Positions 11,366 through 23,419 of a stretch of 64,000 nucleotides of DNA are shown piece by piece. How positions within the stretch are numbered: the first letter of the stretch is position 1; the number at the start of each line of letters is the position of its first letter. This stretch comes from Dryocosmus kuriphilus (Eukaryota; Arthropoda; Insecta; Hymenoptera; Cynipidae), in the NCBI GenBank assembly GCA_038277395.1, contig CM076197.1, forward strand, positions 86,379,050 to 86,443,049, given 5' to 3'. The position numbers were made by a program, and so were the translations under genes. The notes beneath the pieces are model-generated. The model ran no database searches. It was not told the origin of the DNA and saw nothing but the letters and a program-made list of their open reading frames with translations.

Positions 11366-11770
11366 AGAGTCTAAACCTTGATCTTAAATGAAAAAGTAAA
11401 AAATGTGTAACTTCTTGCTTTCTTAAAACTCCTGTTAAAATATCGTGATTGAAATTATTTAAAATTTCGGAAAATAATTAGAATATAGCTAGATAAGGGT
11501 AGAAAATTTAAAAATATTCAAACAGATTTTTTTTTTTATTGCAGGAAATAAGGTTAGTGTATGATGTATAAAAATAAGACTACTCAATTAATTTATAGAT
11601 CAGCTGTGATTTCAAATTATGTTTTTCCAAAAATATGAAACAAAAAAATGCCGAATGAAATCAACTTTTTTAGGTTCCTAAGGGTTCCCTTTTGTACGAT
11701 TTACAAAAATAACTCGGCTTAATTAGTTTACAGCTCTGATTTAGATCAAAAATGAAATTATAAAAAAGAT

Positions 11771-12147
11771 GGGTTAGACTTTACGACAGCCGTTCACCAT
11801 ATGCACTTTGTGACTAGTTGGAAAAGGGGGATGAGTATAATTGAACGCATTTTCGTGACCGATTTACTTAAAAACCATTAAATTTTAATAATATAGTATG
11901 TTTAAGGTCTAGGAACATCCTAAAGATCGGAAAAAGTAAGTTAAATATAAGATTTTTACAAAGTGAGAAACCCATATTTGACAGATCAATATAAAAAGCC
12001 TAGCCATTATTTTAAACATTTTCCGCGATAAATAGTTTTAAAAATACTTCATTTAAGAGTTATGATACTTTTTTTTAAAAAGTTCTTTATTATTTTGCCA
12101 AAAGGGGATGTCTAAACATTGTGAACGGCTGTCGTAAAGTGAAGCCC
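11771..12147. mobile_element. MITE, 377 bp, TIR element
   Basis: Terminal inverted repeats share CTTTACGACAGCCGTTCAC (left, from 11779) and its exact complement on the right (12121-12139), extended imperfectly to the ends at GGGTTAGA and GAAGCCC. The hexamer AAAGAT flanks both ends (11765-11770 and 12148-12153), a plausible target duplication. The interior is AT-rich and non-coding. Confidence 0.7.
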
Positions 12148-12294
12148 AAAGATGAATTTGGAAAAATAAACTTGGATATATTTTTTCATTTGAAATGTTA
12201 TTATTTATTTGAATGCAATTCTTGTCAAACGGTCACCTGGTCTTCGGCCCGTGCAAAATATATAATAGGTTAAATATATAATATAATACGCATG

Positions 12295-12735
12295 GTACAT
12301 TAGTCGCGCTGGAAGTATAACGTTCACCGTTCTTTATATATTAATTTATTTAAAAGACGGCTAAACGGAATAGTCTAGAAAATAAACCTTTTATTTTCTT
12401 ATAAATTATATATAAACTTTTAAATATAATAGTCGTTTCAAGGATACCTTAGAGGATACTGTCTTCAAATTTGATTTAAAAATTGATGATGAAAATGATA
12501 CTAAAAAACGTTTTCTAAAAAAACACGTTTTTTTTACCATTGTTTCAGAATCTCTAACAGATACAACTTTTTCAAATAATTTTTGTCAACAAAAGATGAT
12601 GCGGTATTCAATGCTCTATAAGAATCCGTCTTTAAAAAATTAAAATTTCAACTTTGAGTTTTGGATAGCCAGGGGCCTTCCCACCACGTACCGTGTCAAA
12701 AATTTTATGTGCTATTCTTGCATCGGGACCCTGCA
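12295..12735 (-). repeat. Right copy of inverted dispersed repeat (empty site for hAT MITE)
   Basis: Reverse-complement partner of 4571-5430. At about 12445-12460 it preserves the uninterrupted target sequence where the left copy carries the hAT MITE. Confidence 0.65.
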
Positions 12736-12800
12736 TTAGAACCTAAAAAATTCAAAGTTTAAACTTTAAAATTGAATAATTTAACTTTTGAGTATTCTTA

Positions 12801-12804
<4 letters not shown>

Positions 12805-12877
<73 letters not shown>
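12805..12877. repeat. (TA)n microsatellite
   Basis: About 36 uninterrupted TA dinucleotides. Confidence 0.95.
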
Positions 12878-12880
<3 letters not shown>

Positions 12881-13171
12881 GCATAATTTGTAATTAGGCA
12901 TTCATAGTTTTTCAGTTTTTAATTTCAGCTTTAGAAATTATAAAATTTTTAATTTTATGCCCTAATAATGAAAAGATAAGTCTTCATTTAAAGCATTAAA
13001 CAATAAAAAATAGTGGTCTAGTTGTAAGAATTTGAAATTGATGTACTCCAAATTGAAAAATTAAAAGTTTTAATATTTAGGAATAAACTATTTTAATTTG
13101 AAAGCGTTTCAAGGATGAAAAATTTTCATTTGAAAGCGTTTGGAATTGAACAATTTACTAAAGAAACAATG

Positions 13172-13485
13172 AAGAGCCTCGGTGGCTCAGGTGGTAGTGC
13201 GTCGGCCTTCTAAGCAAGAGGGTCCGGGGTTCTATTCCTGAGCTGGGTACCAATGGAATTTTCTATGTGCTTCTACCAAGGCTCTCGTGGTACGGAATCC
13301 GCGTTAAATTGTAGGTCCCCTCATGAAGAGGCCAAGTGATCTTTCAGGGAAGATGCTTCATGTCGAGGGGCAAATTTCTTGGGGGTCACTGGGTGATTTG
13401 GAGAGATTTGTTTTTAATAATTATTGTTCTGGAAGACTCTCAAAACCCGTAAAAGGGAGGGAGTATAAACTAATATAAAAAAAAA
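13172..13485 (+). mobile_element. tRNA-derived SINE with 17-bp target duplication
   Basis: The head carries an RNA polymerase III A box (TGGCTCAGGTGG, near 13183) and B box (GGGGTTCTATTCCTGAG, near 13226). A tRNA-unrelated body follows, ending in an A-rich tail. The target duplication is nearly perfect: TTACTAAAGAAACAATG at 13155-13171 and TTACCAAAGAAACAATG at 13486-13502, with one mismatch. The same body (TTTTCTATGTG-TT-TACC, GTAGGTCCCC) recurs in the interrupted SINE at 15471-18550, so it is a family. It would be transcribed by Pol III and mobilised by a LINE in trans. The RTE-like element at 57-59 kb is not shown to be the partner. Confidence 0.85.
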
Positions 13486-13502
13486 TTACCAAAGAAACAA
13501 TG

Positions 13503-15408
13503 TTCTGAGTTTAGAGAATAAAATCTGTTGAATTTAATTCAAGTTTGATATATTTAAGGCTACATTTTTTAAACTTAGGTCACTTCAAATCGTATAGTTT
13601 GAATTAGGTAATTCAAAATTTATTCCTTTCTTATTGTAGCGTATAATTCCAATTTTTATTGCATGTTGAAAAATATGCTCATGAAAATATTAATATTTTG
13701 TTTCAGGTGAGTCACTTTTGAGAATCTTAATAATTGATCAACATAATCAGCAATTTATGTGAGTACATCAGTTCTAAATTATGAACACAGAATGCAGAAA
13801 GTCTATATCAATCTCTGCTGCTTTTAAAAATCTAAATTAAAATATCAAAACTACAGACACGGCTTAGAAATATAAAAAAAAAAGAAAAGAAGTTTTTGAT
13901 ATATCAAATTAATTCATCTAAATTGAAAGATTTATTTTTCAATAAAGCTCCATCATTTTTTACAATTTTTAAATCTTTTTCCTTTAAATACATTATGCCT
14001 TTAACGTAAATTCAGTTGGGATTAAGGGTCCATCACTTTTCTACAAATTTTCTCTTCTTCCCTCTAAATATGCCTCTAGTACTGCAAAGCCTCTTTGAAC
14101 TTGAGGGTTGGCAATAAAGAAAAAATGGTTTCCCTTATAAATGAAACAGATTTCGAGCTTCAAAGAAAATACAATTAGCACAATCAATATTTTCTTTCAA
14201 ACGAAAAAAGTCATTTAATCTTATAATAATGAAACGCAAAAAATCTCGCTTTCCTTTTATTCATAAGGTTTTCCTTCATATTTTTATTCTCAACGCATCA
14301 TTATTAATTAATTTTTATTAATATAAAATGAAGCCTTCAATCATTAGCAGTACTATATTAATATTCTTTATAATAATTTTATATTAATATTGTTTTAACA
14401 TCCAATCTACTTTAATAAAACAAGTCCGGGGAGCATCACAATAAAACGCTTTACTGAAGTAAATTCACTGCTTCTGGCAGATCACAAATATGCACATAAT
14501 TGCAACTGGCGCGTGATTTTTGTTGCTGAATACTCAGTGGAGAAAACGTGCTTAGCATTTTTATCCAGATATCGCACATATGAAGGATACTCTAATTCTC
14601 TTTACCCATGAGAGGTGGGCTGACAAAGAGTAGTTTTTGGTTGGTCGTGAGAGCCTTTTACCTATCCGGAGGAGCGTCTGTAAAATATATCGCACTTGTA
14701 CAATGCGCATATTGCGAGAGTGCCAGAATTCGCATTTTTGCACACACTCTTGCCTCCATGAATTTCGCTCAGTTTCCTTTCACCAGAATGGGCCGGCATG
14801 CTGTCGTCTTTCGTTGCACATTTTCTCATAGTGCGAGAAAGACTATTTTCGCAAGATTTTTTCTTGATATACTACGTGTTTCTTTGCTTTATTCGAGCCG
14901 TAATGCCACTACTATTTCTTTCCTCGCAAGCATTACGCCAAGGTTGTGGTGACTTCGAAGCGCCATTATTTTTTCTGCTGAATCACCCTGCGACTTATTT
15001 TCCTATAAATAAATGCAGAAATGATGAAGTCGTGACATTTGATGCCTTCGATGTCAGATTTATTAACACTAGAGCGAAATGCATTTATTTTTCTTTTGTA
15101 ATTTATTAAAGTTTAGTAAACAAAATTTTAGAAATCAAATCATCTTGAGGTTTTTCTGATCCAAAATAGGTCTATAAATCAGTTTTTCTTAAATTTTTAG
15201 AAAAATTTGATAATTGTTTAGAATCGCGGCTTTTCTGAATTTCCATATTTTGGCTTGGGTTCTTTTTTAAATATCTTCTTTTGTACCCAAAAATGAAAAA
15301 TCAAGAGAGGGAGGTTGAAAAATATAATTATTTTTATTAAAATCTTAACTATAACGACGAATTTACTAAAAAAGACGATATATCAATTTCATCATTCATA
15401 AGTATAAT
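13503..15408. other. Intergenic DNA, no supported gene
   Basis: The stretch is AT-rich up to about 14440. From 14480 to 15060 base composition is more balanced and a 114-codon ORF is open, but its product has no recognisable feature. The stretch 15160-15340 is an inverted partner of about 18720-18810 (shared AATCGCGGCTTTT and GAATTTCC blocks). Confidence 0.4.

Positions 15409-15470
<62 letters not shown>
15409..15470. repeat. (AAT)n microsatellite
   Basis: About 20 uninterrupted AAT units. The split SINE is inserted at its right edge. Confidence 0.95.
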
Positions 15471-18400
15471 GGCTCGGTGGCTGAGTTAACCGCTCGGACT
15501 TCCTACTAGCAGTCATCACAGAGTGTCACCCATTCACCTTTTGTCACCTATTTTGAGTTTTGTCACCTATTTTACCTAGTTTAATTAACAAAAAGTAAAA
15601 TTTTATTAAAAGTTTTAGTTCAGAATAAGCGGTCGTCAAAATATGCTGTTTTTCAAAGAAAACTTGAAATGAAACGTCAGAAAATCACCGTGTTTTGCTT
15701 CTTCGGTTTAAAGTAAAGAAATTTTAAGCCCAACATTTGCAATATAAAAAAATGTGTAATTTATCAAACATAAAAAATGTCTTTTTTGCACATCTTCAAA
15801 TAATTCTAATTTCAACAACTTTTCAGTTTATAATTTTATATTATCTTTCGAATTTCAGAAATAGTGAACTAAATTTCAAATGCTTTAAAAATTTTTAAAT
15901 TTCAAGTCGGAATAATGTATTTTTAACACAATAATTAAATTGTCAACTAAAAATATAACAGTTACATTTTCAAAAAGAAGTATTCATTTTGAAACAAAAC
16001 TAGTAGAATTTTCAAAATGAAAAGACAAATATTTGCAAAGATAATAATAAACTTTCATTGAAAAATAGTTATATTTTCAACACCAAAGATTTAATTTTCA
16101 ACGGAATAGTTTAACTTTTAAGTGAAAAAGACCAAGTTTTAAGAAAGTAGTTGCATTACCAACACAAAAAAGAGATTTTCAATTAGGTAGTTTAATTCCC
16201 AGACAAGACGAACTTTCAACCAAAAACATGATTCTTCGACCAAAGATGAATTTTTTATCAAAATTGTTGAACTAAAAAAAAATTGTTAAACTTTCACTAA
16301 AAAAGCTGAATTCTCAACCAAAAATGCAATAATGGAATTTTCAATCGAAAAAGATGATTTTTCAATCAAAAACCTAATACTTAAATTTTTAACCAAAAAT
16401 AAAAAAAAGCGAACAAAAATTGATCCGTTAAATTTTGAACAAAAAAGATTCATTTTGAACCAAAAGTAGCTGAATTTTCAAACAAAAAAAAATGAACTTT
16501 CAACCAAAATATTTAAATTTTTCATAAAGAAAAGTTATTTTTTCAAACAAAAAAATTAATTTTTAATAAAAAAAATATGCATAGTTTCAATAACAGAATA
16601 CTAGTTTTCAATGGAAAGGTTTAATTTTTAACTGAAAAAGGCTAATTTGAAAAAAAGTTGAATTTACGCACAAGGAAGATGAGTTTTCAACAAAGGAAAT
16701 TTATTTTTAGCCAAACAGTTGAATGTTCAACCGAAAACATGATTTTTCTTCCAAACATGAATTATTAATGAAAACTCCTTGAATTTCTAAAATTAAATAG
16801 TTAAAGTTTCAAATAAAGGAGATTAATTTTGAACCATAAATAGTTGAATTTTTAACAAAAAAAAAAACTTAACTTTCAACCAAAATATTTGAACTTCTCA
16901 TAAAAAAAGTTACATTTTCGAACAAAGAAATGAATTTTCCATAAAATATATTTATATTTTCAACGACAAAAAATTATTTTTCAAAATAATAGTTTAATTT
17001 TTAACTGAAAAAGACCAATTTTTAACAAAATAGATAAACTTTCAATCATAAAAGATGAATTCTTAAAAAAAAAATGCTATAGTGTTGACTTTAGAAAAAA
17101 AAAGAAATATTATTATTCATACCAAAATAGTTGAATTATTAACCCACAAAAAGATGAATTTTCAACATCAACAAAATTAATTTTCAACTAAAAATGAATT
17201 TTTAACAAAACTGCTTAGTTTTCAACAAAATTGTTAAATTTTCAACTATAAAATATAATTCTCAACCAAAAACGATGAATTCTTAAACATGAATTTAATA
17301 GTTGACTTTTTGAACCGAAAAATATTGCTCTTCAGCTAAAAATAGTTGAATTATCAACTCAAAAAAAAAAAGATATTTTCAACTAACAAAAAGTAAATTT
17401 CCATCCAAAATACGATTCATTTTTAAGCATATAAGATGAATTCTCGAAGCAAAATTTTATGACGTTTGAACAAAAGAAAATGTTGTTTAAAAGAAATATA
17501 GTCAAATTATTAACCCAGAAAAGGAAGTTTCAATCCCCCAAGAAGTATGCATTTTCAATAACAAAAAAATTAATTTTCCGCTAAAAATTAACTTTTAGCA
17601 AAATTGTTGTATTTTTGAACAAAATAGTTGAATTTTCAACTGAAAATAATAATTCTAAATCAAAAAGATAAATTCTTAAACCAAAAGTATAATCGTTGAT
17701 TTTGGAACCAAAACTTGTTATTTTTCAGCTAAAAATATTGGAATTATGAACTCCAGAAAAAGGAATTTTCGATAAACGAAAATAGGTTTTCAGTAAAAAA
17801 TAGTTTAATTTTCAAGCAAAGGGTTGAATTTTCAACAAAGAATTGACTTTTTCAACAATAACGTAATAGTTGAATTTTCTGCTAAGAATAATGAAATTTC
17901 AACCAAATCATTTGACAAAATAAAAGTTTGCCCTAATTTATATTTTGCCAAATTATCCATCGATCTCATATTTATGTTGAAGAATTACCATTTTATTTTT
18001 TCTGAATTCTCATTTTTTACACTTTTCATTTTTCGGAACTCTCCCTAATAAAATGTTAATGAACATTGGTTAACATGTTTATTTAATATATAAAACATTT
18101 TTGATGTCACCTATTTGTCACCTTTTTTTGCAAAAAAGTTCACCTTTTCATCTTTTTTAACGACAATAAGTACGGTGATGATTGTACTAGAGGTCCGGGG
18201 TTCGATCCCTGAGTCGATATCTCCGGAAATTTTTCTATGTGTTTTTACCGGGGTTCTGGTGGTTCGGACTCCACCTTAAGCTGTAGGTCCCCCCACCATA
18301 CACTTGGCTGGAACCCAGCCCGCGGATGATAGGATAAAAATTATACCAGACTTCCAAATACGTCAAATATGCACATCACTCTCATCAGTTCACTTGATTG

Positions 18401-18550
18401 CATTATAAAAATGCGTCTGTAATCTGGTGATATAATCCGGGAGAGCCCCGTGCAAAATATTTAGTTTGGTACAAAAGTCCAACTAAGAAAATGTTCTCGA
18501 CATATTGCGCTATTCCATCGTAAGTCTGAGATATAATTTTTTTTTATATT
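15471..18550 (+). mobile_element. tRNA-derived SINE split by a 2.7-kb insertion
   Basis: The head (GGCTCGGTGGCTGAGTTAACCG, 15471 onward, A box) and the remainder (GTCCGGGGTTCGATCCCTGAG, B box, from about 18195, then body and tail to 18550) are two halves of the SINE family seen at 13172. AATAATAATAAG lies on both sides (15459-15471 region and 18551-18562), consistent with insertion in the microsatellite. The intervening 15511-18179 segment was inserted later, between the A and B boxes, which should disable Pol III transcription. Confidence 0.7.
15511..18179. mobile_element. Inserted element rich in TTTTCAAC-type repeats
   Basis: Both ends carry runs of GTCACCTATTT/TTCACCTTTT motifs (15520-15580 and 18108-18155). 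A short TCATCAC/GTGATGA inverted match sits at the very ends (15508-15514 and 18175-18181). The interior, about 15950-17900, is a highly degenerate tandem array of units such as GAATTTTCAACCAAAAA, roughly 15-45 bp. No protein coding is visible. The class is unknown. Confidence 0.5.
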
Positions 18551-18562
18551 AATAATAATAAG

Positions 18563-20690
18563 ATATTCAAAAAAGAACCTAGCTGGAAAATAAAAAATTC
18601 AGAAAAGTTGCGATTCAGCCCAATTTTAAATAAAATTGTCTCTAAAATTAATATATAGATCAAGATAATAAACTTTTTCGACTTCCTTCTCTTCATTTTT
18701 AATTCTTTAGTAGAAAAGAAGATATTAAAAAAAAACTGAAGAGCAAAATTGGAAATTCGTAAAAGCCGCGATTCTAGACAATTATCGAAAAGTTAAGGGG
18801 TTACCCCTAGTTGTACCGTGAAAAAATAGGTCTTTTTTCAGAATTTTTTGCAAGGAAACCGCTAAAATTTTTTGAACAAATTATCGATTATATTAAAGCG
18901 CATATTTTAATAATAATTTTCATTAATTTTCAATAAAAAATATCTATTATTTCGCAAATAGAAGGTTATAGCGCAGGACTTCGCTTGGAAAAATCGGTTT
19001 GGGGTGACACGTTTTCCGCAAGTCTGGATCATCCGAAATACAAAATTGATACGCATTTAGTTAAATTATAAGATTATCTAGTCTTTGATCGAAGCATAGG
19101 AAAAAAAAAATCTGGAACAAAATGGCGACCTATCAAAGTCAAGAGTTCGATTTTTCCTGAAAAAAGCGACCGTGTTTTGGCTATGTAAAAAAAAGTATTT
19201 GTTTAAAAAAAAAAATCATCGATTAAAGACTAGATTTTTATATGATAGAAAAGCCTACAAAGTTTGAATAAAATCGGTTCAGTAGTTTTTGAGTAATTTG
19301 TGTCACCGACTTGAGAAACGTCATTTTGAGAAAAATGCGTTTAAAGTCTTTGAACTTACTTACATTGAATCGTCTATTCCAGGCCCATAAAGTAGATCTT
19401 CTGCTGAAGTTGCCGATTGCAAAAAATCAATCTGATTTTGTCTGCGAAGCAATCTTCCTTCCCGAGTATTTTCTGCCGCTCGGTTTTCTGCCAGAGAAAT
19501 TGGGGCAGGAATTTATTTATTTATTTATTTATTTATTTATTCGACTGAAACGATCTGACGCGCACATCCTTCAAGCTCATAGACCTCAGTCAATTTTTGC
19601 TGGATCTTCTTAAAACTTTTAGGATGCATTTTCAGAATGGCATACGACTGGGTTAGCGTAACCCGGGCGGATTGTGAAAATGGCAGCAATTTGAATGATC
19701 TTTATGGAAGGGGCCTGGACCAGGGGGGTAAAAAATGTTGTCGTGCCAACAGTCTGAGGATCAGTTGGCAGCATCAGTCGACGATTGGTATTGAAGCCAC
19801 ACTTTTTTAAAAATCGGAGACGGGTAGTTTTCACCCAGTCCGCACGGAACGTTACAAAATCCAATATTTATAAAAATTAAAAATGGTCCAAAACGATCAT
19901 ACGATCAATAAAAAAATTTTGTTTCAAAAATTCATATTATTTATGTATGTCATATTCACTAATATTACTCATTAAATGTATTTTTTCTAATATAAAATAT
20001 TTTTTTGTACGATACTTATGATAATTTCGGATAAAGTTCCGAAAAGCGGTTACCTCCGATTTCGTTGAAACTACGTATACTTGCGTATTTTGATATGCTG
20101 ATCACGAAACTCATATTGAAAATTAGCGGAAATGAAATTTTCATGCTGAAAACCATAAAAATCGTGGTTTTTTGCGTTTATCTCAGTAAATGCGCAGAAC
20201 TTCGAAAAATGTTTCACACAAAAGTTGTAGACCTGATTAAAACACATATTTTTTCTTATATTCATAGTTTCTTTAAGACAAACAGTTTCCTAGAAAAACG
20301 CTGATAAATGTATTCGACAAGACTAGAAGTGTGACCTAAAATCGTAACGTAATCCTCTTTTTCTCGAAAAATAATGATTTTAGAGAAAAAGCATATATCA
20401 TGCTTTAAATTTTAGAAGATGGTGGAACGCAATGTGCTGATTAAATTAAGTTGATCAATGATTGAAATTTAATTACAGTTGGTGGAATCGGCCCTAACGG
20501 GCTACACTAGTAACTTACACTTCTCCATTTAATGCTCAGTTACACGGCCAATCCCTGTTGATCAAAAAAATATTTTTTGAACCGAATCGAAAAATCAATT
20601 ATATCATTTTAAAGCTCAATCTGTTGATCAAAAAATAGTATATTTTACACTACAAAGGGTTTTCAGCGATAGTTGAATTTTTTGGTCGGC
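18563..20690. other. AT-rich intergenic DNA with dispersed repeat
   Basis: No supported gene. A TTTA microsatellite is at 19511-19540. The stretch 20045-20300 (AAACTACGTATACTTGCG onward, GTTTTTTGCGTTTAT) is a diverged copy of a sequence also found at about 32850-33110. Confidence 0.5.
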
Positions 20691-20693
20691 CTA

Positions 20694-20960
20694 TTTCTAA
20701 TTATTAAATGCGCGTCTGTTATATCGACACTCTTGTAAGTTAAGTTTTAAAATTTTAAAATTATAATTTTGTCAAGTAGTACTTGAAAAATACGTTCCAA
20801 AAAAAATATTACTGCGAGCCGGATTTTTTTGATGTTTCTGAACCGGTACCCCTTCTATTCATGAGAAGTGCTTTTACCAATTCAGCTATCGCAGCCCACA
20901 GTGAAAATTTTTAATTTTGGAACTTGTATTTTTTAACGTCAACAGAGTGTACAGTTAACG
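20694..20960 (-). repeat. Tandem copy of palindromic tRNA-like repeat
   Basis: This copy shares the arm sequence of the palindrome at 21048-21602 (TAATTATTAAAT, TATATCGACA, AAGTAGTACTTGAAAAATACG) and then the complement of a tRNA-like stretch at 20811-20895, interrupted by about 15 extra bases in its T arm. It is followed by CAACAGAGTGTACAGTTAACG, also found near the palindrome centre. Confidence 0.65.
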
Positions 20961-21047
20961 TATTTTTGTACAGTTAACGATGTTCTGAAGGATTTTTTGG
21001 CCAGATTTGTAGATTAAATTTTTTTTTTGTGCCATTTAGTGTATATA

Positions 21048-21602
21048 CTTCAGTTATTATATTTGTGGCCTTTACGGCATTGATTCTATTTCTAATTATT
21101 AAATCTCACAGAGGAATATCAGTTAAACAGATATCTGTTATATCGACAGTCTTGTAGGTTAAGTTTTAAAATTTAAAAATTACAATTTTTTCAAGTAGTA
21201 CTTGAAAAATACGTTCCAAAAATATTACTGCGAGCCAGATTTGAACCGGTACCCCTTCTATTCATGAGAAGTGCTTTTACCAATTCAGCTAACTGTACAC
21301 TGTACACTCTGTTGACGAAATACAAGTTCCAAAAATTTGCATTGTGGGCTGCGATAGCTGAATTGGTAAAAGCACTTCTCATGAATAGAAGGGGTACGGG
21401 TTCAAATCCGGCTCGCAGTGATATTTTTGGAACGTATTTTTCAAGTACTACTTGAAAAAATTGTAATTTTTAAATCTTAAAACTTAACTTACAAGAGTGT
21501 CGATATAACAGATATCTGTTTAACTGATATTCCTCTGTGAGATTTAATAATTAGAAATAGAATCAATGCCGTAAAGGCCACAAATATAATAACTTAAGTT
21601 TA
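21048..21602. repeat. 555-bp palindrome with tRNA-like tip
   Basis: Arms of about 180-250 bp are near-perfect inverted copies centred near 21325. Mirrored blocks include TTATTATATTTGTGGCC, TCTCACAGAGGAATATCAG, AACAGATATCTGTTATATCG and AAGTAGTACTTGAAAAATACG. The inner ends are tRNA-like on both sides, one complete (21348-21420) and one truncated (21227-21290, minus strand). Transcription through it would give a long hairpin. Confidence 0.8.
21348..21420 (+). tRNA. tRNA-like sequence (pseudo-tRNA or SINE head)
   Basis: GCTGCGA (21348-21354) pairs with TCGCAGT (21413-21419) as an acceptor stem. TA at positions 8-9, a D-arm-like GCTGAATTGGTAAAAGC, an anticodon stem CTTCT/AGAAG and a T-loop TTCAAAT are all present. 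The anticodon loop CATGAAT lacks U33 and the T stem has mismatches. A functional tRNA is therefore unlikely; a tRNA-derived repeat is more plausible. Confidence 0.35.
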
Positions 21603-21609
21603 TACACTA

Positions 21610-23120
21610 AATGGCATAAAAATAAAAATTTAATTTAAATAATAACTTTTTCTAATGTAGTAATATTGCAAATCTGATAAAACCGTCAAATTTCTGAGAA
21701 AATGTCCAATCTACTAAAAGAAAAACCGTTTCAAATCAATAATTTTAGCCGAATAAACAGCCGATCAAAGTTGCCGGGTTAGGCTAACCCATGTCCGTAC
21801 GGATCGTTACACTATGGAAGTCCGTACCCTGAGGGTTAAGAAAATGCAAAAAAAAAAAAAAATCAATTTTTTGAAAATTACAACTATGAGTAACCCCTTA
21901 ATAAATTTTAATGGATTTGTTACTTCAGTAAATTCCTAAAATTTATTTTAAGTAAATCTTTAAACTCGTTTCTAAAACTTTGTTACAATTTGGTTCGCTT
22001 GATCGGAATTGTATGAATAGATTGTTTTGGAGAGCAATTTGTCGAATATTTTCTGTCTCTCGTTTTTCTCTATACTATATATGTACATATGTTATGTTGG
22101 AAAGAAGATGCTAGAGCTTTACGCGCGTGTGAAAAGAGCCTTTGCCAACGTGACGAGGGTCGACGGGTCGACGGTGCATCGAATGCACTCGTTCAGTGCT
22201 TCGCATAAAAGCTTCTTTACGCCACCACACTCGAGTGAAGGTTTTTCACTGAGGAGGAAATATTAAAATTTCACTTGAGCCACATCAAGTAATGCGCATC
22301 AGATTTCTATCCACTTGTCCAATATGTTAGTTGCTTGAGGAATAAACTCCTCTTCTTTGTATCTACTTCAAGTGCAAGCTTTAGTTTTTTTTTAATCACT
22401 TTTTTTATCTAGTATAGCACACTCATTACAAAAAGAACCTGAGGAAGCTCATTCTTAATTTCTGATCCACAACTTCAATCTAAATAATTATTTTATCTCA
22501 ATTTATTGAATCAAGTAAAAATTATTGCACAATTCAGAGGAAACATTCTAAAGTGCAATAGAAAAGTTTAAAACTCGTTTAAATTTAGGAATAATTTAAA
22601 GCCGATTCCGATTAATTATTAATCTAATTAATTCCACTTTCTCAACATTTTGTCAAGAATTTACGTCCAACTTTACCCGAACTTCCTAAGAATACTAAAC
22701 CAGAGGGCATATAACAGCTCCAAGTTTCATAGTGGCCCATATTTTTCGCTGCTCCTCTACATATGTAAATTATAAGTTTTGAAAATACCTTGAAGCGACA
22801 TTTATACCAAGGAAAATGATACTAGGCAGAAGCAAAACTGGATAAAGAATAGAAGAGAGTTTATGAAACGAACGTGATATTTTCTTATATTTCTGGCAGA
22901 AGACTCTTTCAGCTGCATCCTTTTATATTACCTGCAGATGTACTTGACATTTTCACGGTCGCGCAACTGCGACAGCGAACGATTATTCGAATCGCTGAGA
23001 AGTACACTTGCCCAACCGAAAAGGTGGATTTGCGTTGTGCAAACACGTTTATAATACAAGAGAAATATTGTGTTTCGGAACGGTTTCGAGATGCAAGCGG
23101 GGAAATATTTCATTTTCCCA
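21610..23120. other. AT-rich intergenic DNA, no supported gene
   Basis: No recognisable gene. Composition is more balanced around 22120-22260 and 22900-23110, but nothing coding could be identified. Confidence 0.5.
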
Positions 23121-23127
23121 TGAGGGA

Positions 23128-23145
23128 GGGGGGGGGGGGGGGGGG
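23128..23145. repeat. Poly-G run (18 G)
   Basis: Uninterrupted guanines within a purine stretch. It is capable of G-quadruplex formation and also prone to length errors. Confidence 0.9.
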
Positions 23146-23262
23146 CTTCTCGATGTAATCCTGAATTTCTAATGAAATTTTCCTTTCATAAATAGATTGT
23201 ATCATTTGCAAAAAAAAAGGTTTGGCACAAGGGTCATGGCTTAATAACCTTCGTTCTATGAG

Positions 23263-23412
23263 CTATGACATCTGACCTTTGTTCTCTTGACCTGTGACCG
23301 TTAACCCTTGAACTAGAACCCCCTAAATTTTGACCTCTGAACTCTGGAATCTTACTTTTGATGTCTAAACTAGGGTCTCTCAATTTGACCTATGACCTTT
23401 GAACTATGCCTC
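23263..23412. repeat. Degenerate TGACCTTTGAACT minisatellite
   Basis: About ten imperfect copies of a 12-18 bp unit around TGACCTNTGAACTC. The half site TGACCT recurs at variable spacing. Confidence 0.65.
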
Positions 23413-23419
23413 ATAATAT

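Noticed and set aside
14608..15109. Overlapping 60-114 codon ORFs in a balanced-composition patch
   Set aside because: Several frames are open at once on both strands and none has recognisable content, so composition explains them.
21191..21455. Two near-identical 63-codon ORFs on opposite strands
   Set aside because: They are mirror images created by the palindrome and tRNA-like sequence, a common database artefact.
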